DNA from: Microbacterium testaceum | Lineage (GTDB): Bacteria > Actinomycetota > Actinomycetes > Actinomycetales > Microbacteriaceae | Assembly (NCBI RefSeq): GCF_006539145.1 | Contig: NZ_BJML01000001.1 | Span: forward strand, 620,001 to 684,000 | Length of the DNA stretch: 64,000 nucleotides | Reading direction: 5' to 3' | Part shown: one piece after another, positions 18,844-28,474 of the stretch | How positions within the stretch are numbered: the first letter of the stretch is position 1 | How the letters are laid out: every line of letters begins with the position of its first letter | The notes under the pieces: model-generated | Databases searched by the model: none | Told to the model about the DNA's origin: nothing | The model's input: only the letters and a program-made list of their open reading frames with translations | Position numbers and translations under genes: made by a program

Positions 18844-20730
18844 TCAGCTGAGCTCGAGTGCCCGGACGCCGGGGGTCTCGAAGCCGAACACCGCGCCGAG
18901 GAAGCCGAGCTCGCGCTCGAGCGAGTCGATCACCGTCTCGGACCGCCGGAAGCCGTGACCCTCGCCCTCGTACAGCACGTACGCGTGCGGCACGCCGTGC
19001 GCGGTGAGAGCATCGCGGATGGCCTCGGCCTGCGAGGGCGGGACGACTCTGTCTTCCGAGCCCTGCAGGATCAGCAGGGGTACGCGGAACAGATCCGGGC
19101 GCCCCAGAGGTGATCGCTCGACATACACCGCCTCGGCCTCGGGCAGGGGGCCGATGAGTCCGTCGAGGTAGCGAGCCTCGAAATCGTGGGTGTCCTCGGC
19201 GAGAGCGCGAGCATCTCCCACGCCGTAGCGCGAGATACCGGCCGAGAACACGTCGGTGCGGGTCACCGCGGCCAGCACCGTCCACCCGCCCGCCGATCCG
19301 CCGGCGACGGCGAGACGACCGGGGTCGGCGAGACCCGCCTCGGCGAGGGCGGATGCCGCGGCGGCGACGTCATCGACATCGACGACGCCCCACTGTCCCT
19401 TGAGTCGGTCGCGGTACCTGCGCCCGTAACCGGTGGAGCCGCCGTAGTTGACGTCGAGAACGCCGATCCCGCGACTGGTGAAGAACGCTGTCTTCGCCGA
19501 GGGGGCGGGACCCACGTGCGAGGTGGGTCCACCGTGGACGAGGACGACGTAGGGCGGCCGCTCGTCTGCGGCGGGAGTGACGTCGGGGTTGGACGGGGCG
19601 TAGGCGAAAGCGTGCACCGGGCCATGGGGGCCGTCGGTCGACAGGGCGCGGGCTACCGGCATCCATTCGTCCCCCCAGGAGCCGGCACCGCCGGTGACGA
19701 GCTCGACCGAGCCGGACTCGAGGTCGACCAGCCAGAGTCCCGAGCGTCCGCCCGCATCGGACCCCGAGACGAGCACGCGCGCGTCGCGGACATCGTCGAT
19801 CGCGGCTCCCGCGACGACGGGGACCCCGACCGGGCGCACGCCACTGGGGGCGATCTCGACGATGTCGTCGGCTCCGTTGGTGCGGACCGCGACGACGCGC
19901 CCGTCGGCGGCGGCCCCGAACCACCGGGTGCCGAGGACCCACAGGCCGCCGCCGGTGTCGGCGTCAGCGGGGGCGAGGGCCTGGGCGTCGCCGTCGAGAG
20001 GGCGGCGGAAGAGGTTCCAGCGCCCGTCGGGATCGTCGGCGTAGAGCAGCTCGTCGTCCGCTATCCAGACGGGCTGCAGCGGCGCGCGAGCCTCGCCGCC
20101 CGCCACATCGCGGACGGATCCCGTCTCGAGGTCGGCAACGCGCAGGACCGTGGCATCCCACGGCATGTCGGGGTGGTTCCAGGCGACCCAGGCCAGACGC
20201 CGACCGTCGGGGGAGAGGGCCGGCTGCGCGAGGAAGTCGCTGCCCTCGGCGAGCACCTCGACTGTTCCGTCGAGCGGGATGCGCACGATCGCCCGGCGCG
20301 GAACTCGGGAAGAGCCGTGGGTCTCGCGGACGGCCAAGAGGACGCCGTGCTCCCAGCGGAGGCCGCCGTGGCGTACGGCGTCGTCGGCGGGAGTCAGCGC
20401 CCGCGCGGTCTCGCCCGGACGGAGCGCGTACACGCGCTGGTCGGTCTTCTCGACGTAGTACAGCTCACCGTCGTCGGACGCCGTCCACGCGCCGCCGCCG
20501 TACTCGTGGACCGCGGAGCGCGCATTGGCGGGTGCGGGGAGCACCGTATCGATCGAGCCGTCGGCCCGGCGGCGTTTCACCGCGACGCGACCCGCTTCGT
20601 GGGGGACGGACTCGCCCCACCAGATCTCGTCGCCCACGAGCCGCGCTCCGTCGACCCGCGGTGACGCCTGCGCGACCGACCCGGCCGTGATCGGGGAGGG
20701 CCAGGAACCGTAGGGGAGCGTGTCAGCCAT
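18844..20730 (-). CDS. S9 family serine peptidase (prolyl oligopeptidase type)
   Basis: This 628-residue cytoplasmic peptidase of the acylaminoacyl/dipeptidyl peptidase group lacks a signal peptide. An N-terminal beta-propeller (about residues 1-370) precedes the alpha/beta hydrolase domain. The nucleophile motif is GGSAGG, with catalytic Asp in GSEDRVVP and His in EGEGHGF. YVVLVHGGPTSHVGP marks the oxyanion region. It is expressed from its own leaderless promoter. Natural substrates are unknown. Confidence 0.9.
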   Translation of the reverse strand: MADTLPYGSWPSPITAGSVAQASPRVDGARLVGDEIWWGESVPHEAGRVAVKRRRADGSIDTVLPAPANARSAVHEYGGGAWTASDDGELYYVEKTDQRVYALRPGETARALTPADDAVRHGGLRWEHGVLLAVRETHGSSRVPRRAIVRIPLDGTVEVLAEGSDFLAQPALSPDGRRLAWVAWNHPDMPWDATVLRVADLETGSVRDVAGGEARAPLQPVWIADDELLYADDPDGRWNLFRRPLDGDAQALAPADADTGGGLWVLGTRWFGAAADGRVVAVRTNGADDIVEIAPSGVRPVGVPVVAGAAIDDVRDARVLVSGSDAGGRSGLWLVDLESGSVELVTGGAGSWGDEWMPVARALSTDGPHGPVHAFAYAPSNPDVTPAADERPPYVVLVHGGPTSHVGPAPSAKTAFFTSRGIGVLDVNYGGSTGYGRRYRDRLKGQWGVVDVDDVAAAASALAEAGLADPGRLAVAGGSAGGWTVLAAVTRTDVFSAGISRYGVGDARALAEDTHDFEARYLDGLIGPLPEAEAVYVERSPLGRPDLFRVPLLILQGSEDRVVPPSQAEAIRDALTAHGVPHAYVLYEGEGHGFRRSETVIDSLERELGFLGAVFGFETPGVRALELS

Positions 20731-20742
20731 GACACCAGCCTA
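20731..20742 (-). promoter_or_regulatory. Leaderless promoter -10 (TAGGCT) of the S9 peptidase
   Basis: On the minus strand TAGGCT (20742-20737) is followed by 6 nt and the ATG at 20730. Confidence 0.7.
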
Positions 20743-20833
20743 GGCAGGGGCTCCGACATTCGACCCGGCGATCGCCCCGCATCCGTGGGAACCCGAAGGC
20801 GGGTGAGGTGCCGAGCGGCCCGGAGCGTGCAGA

Positions 20834-20869
20834 GGGCCGGATGCCGCCGCGCGTGCGGGCATCCGGCCC
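20834..20869 (-). terminator. Hairpin after lexA
   Basis: GGGCCGGATGCC (20834-20845) pairs perfectly with GGCATCCGGCCC (20858-20869), 12 bp, just past the lexA stop. There is no T-run, as often in high-GC actinomycetes. The stem contains the over-represented GGATGCC heptamer in both orientations. Confidence 0.6.
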
Positions 20870-20881
20870 TGGATGGTGCGA

Positions 20882-21571
20882 TCAGACGGTGCGCAGCACG
20901 GCGACCACGCGACCGAGGATGACCGCCTCATCGCCGAGGATCGGCTCGAACGCGCTGTTACGGGGGAGGAGCCAGGTGTGGCCGTCGCGCCGGCGGAACG
21001 TCTTGACGGTCGCCTCGTCGTCGAGCATGGCGGCCACGATCTCGCCGTTCTCGGCGGTGGCCTGAGAGCGGATGACGACCCAGTCCCCGTCGCAGATGGC
21101 CGCGTCGATCATGGAGTCGCCCGAGACCTTGAGCATGAACAGGTCGCCCTTTCCGACGAGCTGGCGCGGGAGAGGGAAGATCTCCTCGACCTGCTGGTCG
21201 GCCGTGATCGGCACGCCGGCGGCGATGCGACCGACCAGGGGCACGAGGGCGGCGTCGCCCAGGGCGGGGGCGGTGTCGGCGGGGTTCTCGGCGGCGGCGC
21301 CGGGAAGATCGATGAGCACCTCCATCGCACGTGTCTTGCCGGGGTCGCGACGGAGATATCCGCTGAGCTCGAGCTGATTGAGCTGGTGGGTGACGCTCGA
21401 GAGCGACTTGAGGCCGACCGCGTCGCCGATCTCGCGCATGCTCGGCGGATACCCGTGCCGAGCGATCGAGCGCTGGATCACTTCGAGGATCGCCAGCTGC
21501 TTGTCGCTGAGGTTCTTCCGCCGCCGCGTCTGCGGCCGCTCGCGGCCGGCAGCGGTCGTCGCGTCGGTCAT
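20882..21571 (-). CDS. lexA: SOS repressor LexA
   Basis: This 229-residue repressor of the SOS regulon self-cleaves when RecA is activated. The N-terminal winged helix carries [20 protein letters not shown]. The cleavage site is Ala-Gly in RIAAGVP, the catalytic serine is in [10 protein letters not shown] and the lysine in EATVKTFRR. The start at 21571 gives [18 protein letters not shown]; the frame stays open upstream but crosses the regulatory region. It is divergent from a LysM membrane protein with a LexA-like palindrome between them. Confidence 0.97.
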   Translation of the reverse strand: MTDATTAAGRERPQTRRRKNLSDKQLAILEVIQRSIARHGYPPSMREIGDAVGLKSLSSVTHQLNQLELSGYLRRDPGKTRAMEVLIDLPGAAAENPADTAPALGDAALVPLVGRIAAGVPITADQQVEEIFPLPRQLVGKGDLFMLKVSGDSMIDAAICDGDWVVIRSQATAENGEIVAAMLDDEATVKTFRRRDGHTWLLPRNSAFEPILGDEAVILGRVVAVLRTV

Positions 21572-21725
21572 CTGTGCTCCCCTCGCGCCGCGGGAACCAC
21601 GGCGGAAATTCGAATGTCGGAGGTTGGTGATGAGGTCTCCGTGTCGAAACCGTATCCGGTCGACGACCCGAATGACACGGAGCCCCACGCGTGTCGCGTT
21701 CGATTCGTATGCGATACACGACGTC

Positions 21726-21755
21726 TTGACACTCGAACAGGTTCGAAGATAGATT
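21726..21755 (+). promoter_or_regulatory. LexA-like palindrome inside the promoter of the LysM gene
   Basis: TTGACA (21726-21731) and ATAGAT (21749-21754) are separated by 17 bp. The palindrome TCGAACAGGTTCGA (21733-21746) fills the spacer. The half-sites TCGAAC and GTTCGA match the SOS box exactly, but they are 2 bp apart rather than the usual 4 bp seen at recA. Repression by LexA is strongly suggested by position; the altered spacing leaves some doubt. Confidence 0.7.
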
Positions 21756-21829
21756 CGGAATACAGATTCGCACCACCGCCCTCCCGGCCGAGGGCGGGGT
21801 GCGAATCTCTCCCCACCAAGGAGCACATC

Positions 21830-22180
21830 ATGAGCAGCATCGCCCTCACCGCCCCGTCCACCCGCCTGCGCATCACCGCGCGCGGCCGTCGTGTCGTGGC
21901 GTTCCTCGTCTCGCTTCCGATCGTCGCCGTGCTTGCCGTGGCGATCGTCGGCGGCGGGTCCGCCCTTGCGTCCGGCGACGCCGGCGCCCCCGCCGGGGCG
22001 TTCACCGAGATCACCGTCATGAGCGGCGAGACCCTGTGGTCCATCGCTGAAGACGTGGCCCCCTCGGCCGACCCGCGTGACGTGGTCGCCGAGATCACTC
22101 GCCTCAACGCTCTTCCCGGCGGCTCGGTGTCGGCGGGTCAGCGCATCGCGATCCCCGCCGAGTACGCCCCCGCGGCCTGA
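21830..22180 (+). CDS. Membrane-anchored LysM protein, probable SOS division inhibitor
   Basis: This 116-residue protein has a short basic cytoplasmic N-terminus, one membrane segment (about residues 23-47) and an extracytoplasmic LysM domain ([17 protein letters not shown] to AGQRIAIP). The arrangement and position beside lexA match SOS-induced division suppressors such as YneA of Bacillus and Rv2719c of Mycobacterium; sequence outside LysM is not conserved among them. AAGGAG at 21818-21823 is a good ribosome-binding site. The role is inferred from architecture, location and the operator. Confidence 0.8.
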   Translation: MSSIALTAPSTRLRITARGRRVVAFLVSLPIVAVLAVAIVGGGSALASGDAGAPAGAFTEITVMSGETLWSIAEDVAPSADPRDVVAEITRLNALPGGSVSAGQRIAIPAEYAPAA

Positions 22181-22222
22181 GCGCCCCGACCCGGCTCGCG
22201 CACTCCGCCCTCCCTCGACGCC

Positions 22223-22235
22223 TACGATGGGTGAG
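22223..22235 (+). promoter_or_regulatory. Leaderless promoter -10 of hisC (TACGAT)
   Basis: TACGAT at 22223-22228 is followed by 7 nt and GTG at 22236. This favours GTG over the overlapping ATG at 22227, which would lie inside the -10 element. Confidence 0.6.
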
Positions 22236-23321
22236 GTGACCGTACGCCTCGACGACCTTCCTCTTCGCGACGATCTGCGGGGCATGACCCCGTACGGAGC
22301 CCCGCAGGCCGCACTGCCCGTGGCGCTCAACGTCAACGAGAACACGCATCCCGTTCCGTCCGAGGTGGCTGACGACATCCTCGATGCCGTGGCTCGGGCG
22401 TTGCGGGACGTCAACCGCTACCCCGACCGTGAGTTCACCGGTCTGCGCGAGGCCTTCGCGGGATACCTCGGGCACGGTCTGAACCCCGACCAGATCTGGG
22501 CGGCCAACGGTTCGAACGAGGTGCTTCAGCACATTCTGCAGGCTTTTGGCGGCCCCGGTCGCACGGCGATGGGCTTCGCCCCCACCTATTCGATGTACCC
22601 GATCCTCACGCGTGCCACGGGCGCGCGCTGGATCGTCGGGGAACGCGAGCACGACTTCACCCTGTCGCCCGAGTCGGCCGCCGCCCAGGTGCGCGAGCAG
22701 CGCCCCGACATCGTCTTCCTCTGCGCGCCGAACAACCCGACGGGCACCCCCCTGCGCCTCGACGTCGTCGAGGCGGTGTACGACGCGACCGACGGCATCG
22801 TGATCGTCGACGAGGCCTATGAGGAGTTCGCCCCCCGTGACGAGCCCTCGGCGGTGTCGTTGCTTCCCGATCGCCCGCGTCTGGTGGTCTCGCGCACCAT
22901 GAGCAAGGCCTTCGCCTTCGCGGGCGCCCGGGTGGGCTACTTGGCGGCCGACCCCGCGCTGGTCGACGCCCTCCGCCTGGTGCGGCTGCCGTACCACTTG
23001 AGCGCCCTCACGCAGGCGGCGGCGACCGCCGCGCTCGGCCACGCCGAGACGATGCTGTCGATGGTCGACGAGATCGTCGCGCAGCGCGACCGGATCTCGG
23101 CCACGGTGTCGGCCCTCGGCTACACCGCCCACGAGTCGTGGACCAACTTCGTCCTGTTCGGCGGCGTCGACGACCCGGCGGCCACCTGGAAGGCGCTGTA
23201 CGACCGGGGCGTCCTCATCCGCGACGTCGGCATCGCCCACCACCTGCGCGTCACCGCGGGAACGGCCGACGAGACCACCGCATTCCTGGACGCGCTGGCC
23301 TCGGTAGGATCGCGGTCATGA
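22236..23321 (+). CDS. hisC: Histidinol-phosphate aminotransferase
   Basis: This PLP enzyme of about 361 residues transaminates imidazole-acetol phosphate in histidine synthesis. The PLP lysine is in [18 protein letters not shown], and [11 protein letters not shown] and [10 protein letters not shown] are family motifs. The preferred start is GTG 22236 on leaderless grounds; ATG 22227 would add three residues. The stop overlaps the hisB ATG. This is the first gene of hisC-hisB-hisH-priA. Confidence 0.94.
   Translation: MTVRLDDLPLRDDLRGMTPYGAPQAALPVALNVNENTHPVPSEVADDILDAVARALRDVNRYPDREFTGLREAFAGYLGHGLNPDQIWAANGSNEVLQHILQAFGGPGRTAMGFAPTYSMYPILTRATGARWIVGEREHDFTLSPESAAAQVREQRPDIVFLCAPNNPTGTPLRLDVVEAVYDATDGIVIVDEAYEEFAPRDEPSAVSLLPDRPRLVVSRTMSKAFAFAGARVGYLAADPALVDALRLVRLPYHLSALTQAAATAALGHAETMLSMVDEIVAQRDRISATVSALGYTAHESWTNFVLFGGVDDPAATWKALYDRGVLIRDVGIAHHLRVTAGTADETTAFLDALASVGSRS
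23305..23317 (+). promoter_or_regulatory. Internal leaderless promoter -10 before hisB (TAGGAT)
   Basis: TAGGAT at 23305-23310 lies within the end of hisC, 7 nt before the hisB ATG. It could give hisBHA extra transcription independent of hisC. Confidence 0.5.
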
Positions 23322-23932
23322 CCGGCCCCGCCTCGCCCCGTACCGCCTCGATCGCGCGCGAGACGAGTGAGTCCCGAGTCGAGCTCGAGCTCGACCTCGA
23401 CGGACGCGGCGTCAGCGACATCTCGACGAGCGTGCCGTTCTTCGACCACATGCTCACCGCGTTCGCGAAGCACTCGCTGACCGACCTGCGCGTCCGCTCG
23501 ACGGGCGACACCCACATCGATGCGCACCACACGGTCGAAGACACCTCGATCGTGCTCGGGCAGGCTATCCGCCAGGCGCTCGGCGACAAGTCCGGTATCG
23601 CTCGCTACGGCGACGCCCTCGTGCCGCTCGACGAGGCCCTCGCGCAGGCCGTGGTCGACATCAGCGGGCGCCCGTACCTCGTGCACACCGGTGAGCCCGC
23701 CGGCTTCGAGCACCACCTCATCGGCGGTCACTTCACCGGTTCACTCGTTCGCCACTCCTTCGAGGCGATCTCGATCCACGCCGGTCTGACCGTGCACGTG
23801 CGCGTCCTGGGTGGACGCGACCCGCACCACATCGCCGAGGCCGAGTACAAGGCGCTCGCGCGCGCCTTCCGTCAGGCCAAGGCTCTCGATCCCCTCGTCG
23901 ACGGTGTCCCGAGTACCAAGGGCGCGCTGTGA
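23318..23932 (+). CDS. hisB: Imidazoleglycerol-phosphate dehydratase
   Basis: This 204-residue manganese enzyme catalyses the sixth step of histidine synthesis. It is the monofunctional type without a phosphatase domain. The metal-binding motifs FFDHM and [15 protein letters not shown] and the later [11 protein letters not shown] and [13 protein letters not shown] are intact. The ATG overlaps the hisC stop and its stop overlaps the hisH GTG. Confidence 0.96.
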   Translation: MTGPASPRTASIARETSESRVELELDLDGRGVSDISTSVPFFDHMLTAFAKHSLTDLRVRSTGDTHIDAHHTVEDTSIVLGQAIRQALGDKSGIARYGDALVPLDEALAQAVVDISGRPYLVHTGEPAGFEHHLIGGHFTGSLVRHSFEAISIHAGLTVHVRVLGGRDPHHIAEAEYKALARAFRQAKALDPLVDGVPSTKGAL

Positions 23933-24579
23933 CCCGCAAACCCGTCGTCGCCGTCTTCGATTACGGCTCGGGCAACGTCCACTCCGCGGTCAAAGCGCTC
24001 ATCGAGGCGGGAGCCGACGCCCGGCTCACCGCCGATCGTTCCCTGCTGCTCGACGCCGACGGTCTGCTCGTTCCCGGCGTCGGCGCGTACGGCGCGGTCA
24101 TGGGTGCGCTGAACGACAGTCGCGGCGGCGAGATCATCGATCGCCGTCTGGCGGGCGGTCGCCCCGTGCTGGGTATCTGCGTGGGCATGCAGGTCATGTT
24201 CGAGCGTGGCATCGAGCGGGGCGCCGACACCCCCGGGCTGGGTGAGTGGCCCGGTACCGTGGCCGAGCTCGAGGCGCCGGTGCTCCCGCACATGGGCTGG
24301 AACACCGTGGCATCCGGTGAGGGATCGCGCTTGTTCGACGGACTCGACGGCGAGCGGTTCTACTTCGTCCACTCGTACGCGGCGCAGGACTGGTCGCTCG
24401 AGGTCACCCCGCCGTTCCCTCAGCCGGTCCTGACCTGGTGCACGTACGGCGCGCCCTTCCTGGCGGCCGTCGAGAACGGCCCTTTGTCGGCTACGCAGTT
24501 CCACCCGGAGAAGTCGGGTGAAGCCGGTATCCGGTTGCTCGCCAATTGGATCGACGGGCTGCGCGCGACTACTGTGTGA
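23929..24579 (+). CDS. hisH: Imidazole glycerol phosphate synthase glutaminase subunit
   Basis: This 216-residue class I glutamine amidotransferase feeds ammonia to HisF. The catalytic Cys is in [11 protein letters not shown], His and Glu in TQFHPEKSG. HisF itself is not in this window. The GTG start overlaps hisB by 4 nt. Confidence 0.95.
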   Translation: MTRKPVVAVFDYGSGNVHSAVKALIEAGADARLTADRSLLLDADGLLVPGVGAYGAVMGALNDSRGGEIIDRRLAGGRPVLGICVGMQVMFERGIERGADTPGLGEWPGTVAELEAPVLPHMGWNTVASGEGSRLFDGLDGERFYFVHSYAAQDWSLEVTPPFPQPVLTWCTYGAPFLAAVENGPLSATQFHPEKSGEAGIRLLANWIDGLRATTV

Positions 24580-24625
24580 CCTCGTGCCCCGGCTCGGCGA
24601 GATGCGCCGAAGGGTGCGAGGAGCC

Positions 24626-25372
24626 ATGAACGATTTCGCGTCCACGCCCGAACTTGTGCTGCTTCCCGCGGTCGACGTCGCCGACGGTAAGGCCGTCCGT
24701 CTGACCCAGGGTGAGGCCGGTACCGAGACCAGCTATGGCGACCCCGTCGATGCTGCCGCCGACTTCGCCCGCCAGGGCGCGCAGTGGATCCACCTCGTGG
24801 ACCTCGACGCCGCGTTCGGCCGCGGTAGCAACGCGAGCGTCATGCGCAAGGTGATCAAGCAGGTCAAGGGCGTGCAGGTCGAGCTCTCCGGCGGCATCCG
24901 GGACGACCGTTCGCTCGAGGCGGCGCTCGAGAGCGGAGCGACCCGCATCAACCTGGGTACCGCGGCCCTCGAGAACCCCGAGTGGGCCGCCGACGTCATC
25001 AACCGCTACGGCGAGGCGATCGCGGTCGGTCTCGACGTGCGCGGCACGACTCTGGCGGCGCGCGGCTGGACCCGCGACGGCGGTGACCTGTGGACGGTCC
25101 TCGAGCGCCTCGAGAACGCCGGCTGCAGCCGCTACGTCGTGACCGACGTCACCAAGGACGGCACGCTCCGCGGTCCCAACATCGAGCTGCTGCGCGAGAT
25201 GGCCCAGCGCACGCCCAAGCCGATCGTGGCCTCGGGTGGCGTCTCGAGTCTCGACGACATCGCTGCGCTGCGCGAGCTGGTGCCACTCGGAGTGGAGGGC
25301 GCGATCGTCGGCAAGGCGCTCTACGCGGGTCAGTTCACCCTGGCCGAGGCCCTGGATGTCGCCGGACACTGA
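24626..25372 (+). CDS. priA: Phosphoribosyl isomerase, HisA/PriA
   Basis: This 248-residue (beta/alpha)8 isomerase converts ProFAR to PRFAR in histidine synthesis. In actinobacteria the PriA form also replaces TrpF in tryptophan synthesis. The catalytic aspartates are in [15 protein letters not shown] and [15 protein letters not shown]. Sequence features fit PriA, but bifunctionality is inferred from the taxon. CGAGGAG at 24617-24623 supports the start. The 3' end overlaps the next gene by 17 bp. Confidence 0.92.
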   Translation: MNDFASTPELVLLPAVDVADGKAVRLTQGEAGTETSYGDPVDAAADFARQGAQWIHLVDLDAAFGRGSNASVMRKVIKQVKGVQVELSGGIRDDRSLEAALESGATRINLGTAALENPEWAADVINRYGEAIAVGLDVRGTTLAARGWTRDGGDLWTVLERLENAGCSRYVVTDVTKDGTLRGPNIELLREMAQRTPKPIVASGGVSSLDDIAALRELVPLGVEGAIVGKALYAGQFTLAEALDVAGH

Positions 25373-26150
25373 CGATCCGCACGGCCACGGCATCCACGGG
25401 GATTCCGCCGGCGTTCCGTGGGAGGGCCGGAGCTTCCAGCCCAATCAGCACTCGGGCGACGACGGCTCCGCCGATCCGGCGCTGCTCGCCTCTCTCTTGG
25501 CGTTCCGTGCCGGCGAGGGCGATGCCCGTGCCATCGTCGATGCCTATCGCGACGCGCGCCTGCTGATTCCCCTGGTCGCCGAGAAGGGCGACCACGGCGT
25601 CGGTGCGCACGGCCTCGAGGTCGACAAGACGCAGGAGCTCTCGATCGTGACGGTCGCCGCACCGGACGGCCGCAAGGTGCTTCCGGTCTTCACCTCGGTG
25701 GCAGCTCTCCAGGCGTGGGATGCCATGGCCCGCCCGGTCCCCGCCGACGGGCGCCGCACGGCCCTGGCGGCGGCGTCGGAGGACACCGAGCTCATCGTCG
25801 TCGACCCCGCGTCGGAGACGGAGTTCGTGATCCGTCGTCCGGCCGTCTGGGCGATCGCCCAGGGTGAGCCGTGGGAGCCCGCGCACACCTCTCCCTCGAT
25901 CTTCACGGGCCTGCAGGAGAGCATCTCGGGCGAGCTCGCCGTGCTGGACCTCGCCGTCGAGTCGGGGGATCCCACCGGTCGCCTTCGCGGCCCGGAACTC
26001 GTGGTCCACCTGCAGCTCATGTCGGGCCTCGAGCAGGAGGAGTTGGATGCCACGCTGGCGCGCCTCGCCCGCCGCTGGTCGGCGGACGACCGCATCGCCG
26101 TGCTGGTCGACTCGCTGACGGTCAAGCTCCACCGCAGCACCGACGTCTGA
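25356..26150 (+). CDS. SseB-domain protein of the his locus
   Basis: This 264-residue protein contains an SseB N-terminal-type domain, seen in [21 protein letters not shown] and [14 protein letters not shown] (about residues 68-125). The first 40 residues are polar and disordered. Function is unknown; in actinobacteria such genes commonly follow hisA/priA. The start overlaps priA by 17 nt, so it is probably the last gene of the his operon. No catalytic residues are evident. Confidence 0.75.
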   Translation: MSPDTDDPHGHGIHGDSAGVPWEGRSFQPNQHSGDDGSADPALLASLLAFRAGEGDARAIVDAYRDARLLIPLVAEKGDHGVGAHGLEVDKTQELSIVTVAAPDGRKVLPVFTSVAALQAWDAMARPVPADGRRTALAAASEDTELIVVDPASETEFVIRRPAVWAIAQGEPWEPAHTSPSIFTGLQESISGELAVLDLAVESGDPTGRLRGPELVVHLQLMSGLEQEELDATLARLARRWSADDRIAVLVDSLTVKLHRSTDV

Positions 26151-26184
26151 GCCGTCTGTCGACTTCGGTCCGACGGCACGCGCT

Positions 26185-26205
26185 CCGAGACCCCCGCAGT
26201 CTCGG
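26185..26205 (+). terminator. Hairpin after the his operon
   Basis: CCGAGAC (26185-26191) pairs with GTCTCGG (26199-26205), 35 nt past the stop of the SseB-domain gene. No T-run is present. Confidence 0.5.
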
Positions 26206-26211
26206 TGGAGT

Positions 26212-26459
26212 CGGCCTGCGGCACAGGACGAAGGGGGTGCCCCTTCTCGAGTCGATCGGGGTAGGGGCCCCGCTCATACCCGTACGGGTGTCACGGAAGA
26301 GGCGGCCTGCGGCACAGGGCGCAGTGATGCCCCCTTCCCCAGGCAATCGGGGTAGGGGGCCGCTCCCACACCCTCAGCGGTCACGGAAGAGGCGGCCTGC
26401 GGCACAGGACGAAGGGGGTGCCCTTTCCCTGGTCGATCGGGGTAGGGGCCCCGCTCTCG
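26212..26459. repeat. Three-copy ~90-bp tandem repeat between convergent genes
   Basis: Copies at 26212-26302 (91 bp), 26303-26392 (90 bp) and 26393-26459 (partial) all begin CGGCCTGCGGCACAGG. They share an internal ATCGGGGTAGGGG core, and the first two end in CACGGAAGAGG. Copies 1 and 3 are closer to each other than to copy 2. No gene is supported here, and the region lies between the convergent SseB-domain and DUF1844 genes. Confidence 0.85.
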
Positions 26460-26479
26460 ACCTGGGAAAGGGCACCCCC
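26414..26479. terminator. Very large inverted repeat, probable bidirectional terminator
   Basis: Sixteen bases GGGGGTGCCCTTTCCC (26414-26429) pair perfectly with 26464-26479. After a T-T mismatch GGTCGA pairs with TCGACC, and an inner CGGGG/CCCCG closes a small loop. About 27 base pairs form in 66 nt. It overlaps repeat copy 3 and extends beyond it. Confidence 0.7.
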
Positions 26480-26506
26480 GCAGTCCGGTACCCCAGTACG
26501 ACCGAC

Positions 26507-26932
26507 TTACGTGACGGGCCCCGTCCACTTCTCGCCCGGCCCCTTGCCGATCGGGTCCTGGATCGTGGATGCCTCGCGGAACGCGAGCTGCAGCGACCGG
26601 AGACCGTCGCGCAGCGAACGTGCGTGCATGTCGCTGATCTCGGGGGCCCCGGCGGTGATGAGGCCGGCCAGCGCGTTGATGAGTTTGCGGGCCTCGTCGA
26701 GGTCGAGCTGCTGTCCGGGGTCGTCTGCGAGGCCGGTCTTCACAGCGGCGGCGCTCATGAGGTGCACGGCGGCCGTGGTGATGACCTCGACGGCCGGAAC
26801 GTCGGCGATGTCGCGGGTGGCGGACGAGGCCGCGCGCTCCTGCTCCTCCCAGCGGGCGAGGCGCTCGTCTTCGGCTCCGTGGCGGTGCGCGGCCTGGTCG
26901 TCGGCGGGCTGGTCGGAGGGGATCGTGTCCAC
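26507..26932 (-). CDS. DUF1844 family protein
   Basis: This 141-residue protein has the DUF1844 core (AVEVITTAAVHLMSAAAVKTGL then DLDEARKLINALAGLI, about residues 48-92). Flanks are charged. The family is of unknown function and in actinobacteria is typically encoded divergently beside infC, as here. It starts at GTG. Confidence 0.85.
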   Translation of the reverse strand: MDTIPSDQPADDQAAHRHGAEDERLARWEEQERAASSATRDIADVPAVEVITTAAVHLMSAAAVKTGLADDPGQQLDLDEARKLINALAGLITAGAPEISDMHARSLRDGLRSLQLAFREASTIQDPIGKGPGEKWTGPVT

Positions 26933-26945
26933 GTGAATCTCTCTG

Positions 26946-26953
26946 CTAGACTA
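26946..26953. promoter_or_regulatory. Shared -10 region of infC and DUF1844
   Basis: CTAGACTA reads TAGACT on the plus strand (26947-26952, for infC) and TAGTCT on the minus strand (for DUF1844). The two divergent -10 elements thus overlap almost completely. Confidence 0.5.
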
Positions 26954-27176
26954 TGGCGGGCTTCGGAGTGTTTCACTCCGTACGAAAGAGGATCACATCC
27001 CACCCGCGCTTGCCGCTCCAGGCTACCGGGTTCCCGCACTCCGCTTCGTTTCGCACGGGGCCGTCAGGGTGCAGAAGCCGGTGCCGAAAGCACCGTGCCG
27101 GGTGGCGTGTTCTCCTCTTCGCCCGCGATTCCGACGGATCGCGGCGGCCACCACCCGTACGAAAGAGGAGTTCCGC
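26954..27176 (+). promoter_or_regulatory. Structured 5' leader of infC-rpmI-rplT
   Basis: About 220 nt without a gene precede infC. Perfect stems are CGGAGTG/CACTCCG (26964-26980), CGGTGC/GCACCG with a CGAAA loop (27079-27095) and CCGCGAT/ATCGCGG (27123-27144). A 15-nt direct repeat CCGTACGAAAGAGGA occurs at 26978-26992 and 27155-27169; the second copy contains the infC ribosome-binding site. This fits an autoregulatory leader for IF3 or L20, but I cannot match it to a named family. Confidence 0.6.
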
Positions 27177-27803
<627 letters not shown>

Positions 27804-27850
27804 AGCTCCCCGACTCCCGCTCCGGCGGGAACCCCAACGAAGGAAGACAG

Positions 27851-28045
27851 ATGCCGAAGCAGAAGACCCACTCGGGCGCCAAGAAGCGCTTCAAGCTCAC
27901 CGGTAGCGGCAAGCTCATGAAGCAGCAGGCCGGCATGCGCCACAACCTCGAGGGCAAGGCCTCCAAGCGCACTCGTCGCCTCAACCAGGAGCAGGTCCTG
28001 GCCAAGGGTGACTCCAAGGTCGCCAAGAAGCTCCTCGGCCTCTGA
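27851..28045 (+). CDS. rpmI: 50S ribosomal protein L35
   Basis: This 64-residue basic protein is L35, with [20 protein letters not shown] at its start. AGGAAGA precedes the ATG. It lies 47 bp after infC in the conserved infC-rpmI-rplT operon. Confidence 0.97.
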   Translation: MPKQKTHSGAKKRFKLTGSGKLMKQQAGMRHNLEGKASKRTRRLNQEQVLAKGDSKVAKKLLGL

Positions 28046-28074
28046 GCGCCGACGCACGTTAGGAAGAATGAGAA

Positions 28075-28458
28075 ATGGCTAGAGTCAAGCGGGCGGTAAA
28101 CGCCCACAAGAAGCGTCGCGTCATCCTGGAGCGCGCCTCCGGTTACCGCGGTCAGCGTTCGCGTCTGTACCGCAAGGCCAAGGAGCAGGTCACCCACTCC
28201 CTGGTCTACGCGTACCGCGACCGCCGCAAGCGCAAGGGCGACTTCCGTCGTCTCTGGATCCAGCGCATCAACGCCGCCTCGCGCGCGAACGGCATGACGT
28301 ACAACCGCTTCATCCAGGGCCTCGGTCTCGCGGGTGTGCAGGTCGACCGTCGCATGCTCGCCGAGCTCGCCGTGAACGAGCCCGCCGTGTTCGCGTCGCT
28401 CGTCGCGACCGCGAAGGCTGCGCTGCCGACCGACGTCAACGCCGCGAAGACCGCGTAA
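28075..28458 (+). CDS. rplT: 50S ribosomal protein L20
   Basis: This 127-residue L20 binds 23S rRNA early in 50S assembly and often represses its own operon. The N-terminus [20 protein letters not shown] and [20 protein letters not shown] are diagnostic. It is the last gene before a strong terminator. Confidence 0.97.
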   Translation: MARVKRAVNAHKKRRVILERASGYRGQRSRLYRKAKEQVTHSLVYAYRDRRKRKGDFRRLWIQRINAASRANGMTYNRFIQGLGLAGVQVDRRMLAELAVNEPAVFASLVATAKAALPTDVNAAKTA

Positions 28459-28474
28459 GACACGTCCTCTCGAG

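Noticed and set aside
20882-22414. 510-residue extended LexA frame
   Set aside because: The extra N-terminal part crosses the LexA-like operator and the divergent LysM gene; normal LexA starts at 21571.
26212-26459. CRISPR-like array
   Set aside because: The ~90-bp units are contiguous with no unique spacers and only three copies; no cas genes nearby.
27069-27176. N-terminal extension of IF3 from GTG 27069
   Set aside because: The added 36 residues are Arg/Pro-rich, run through leader hairpins and lack a ribosome-binding site; the AUC start explains the conserved N-terminus.
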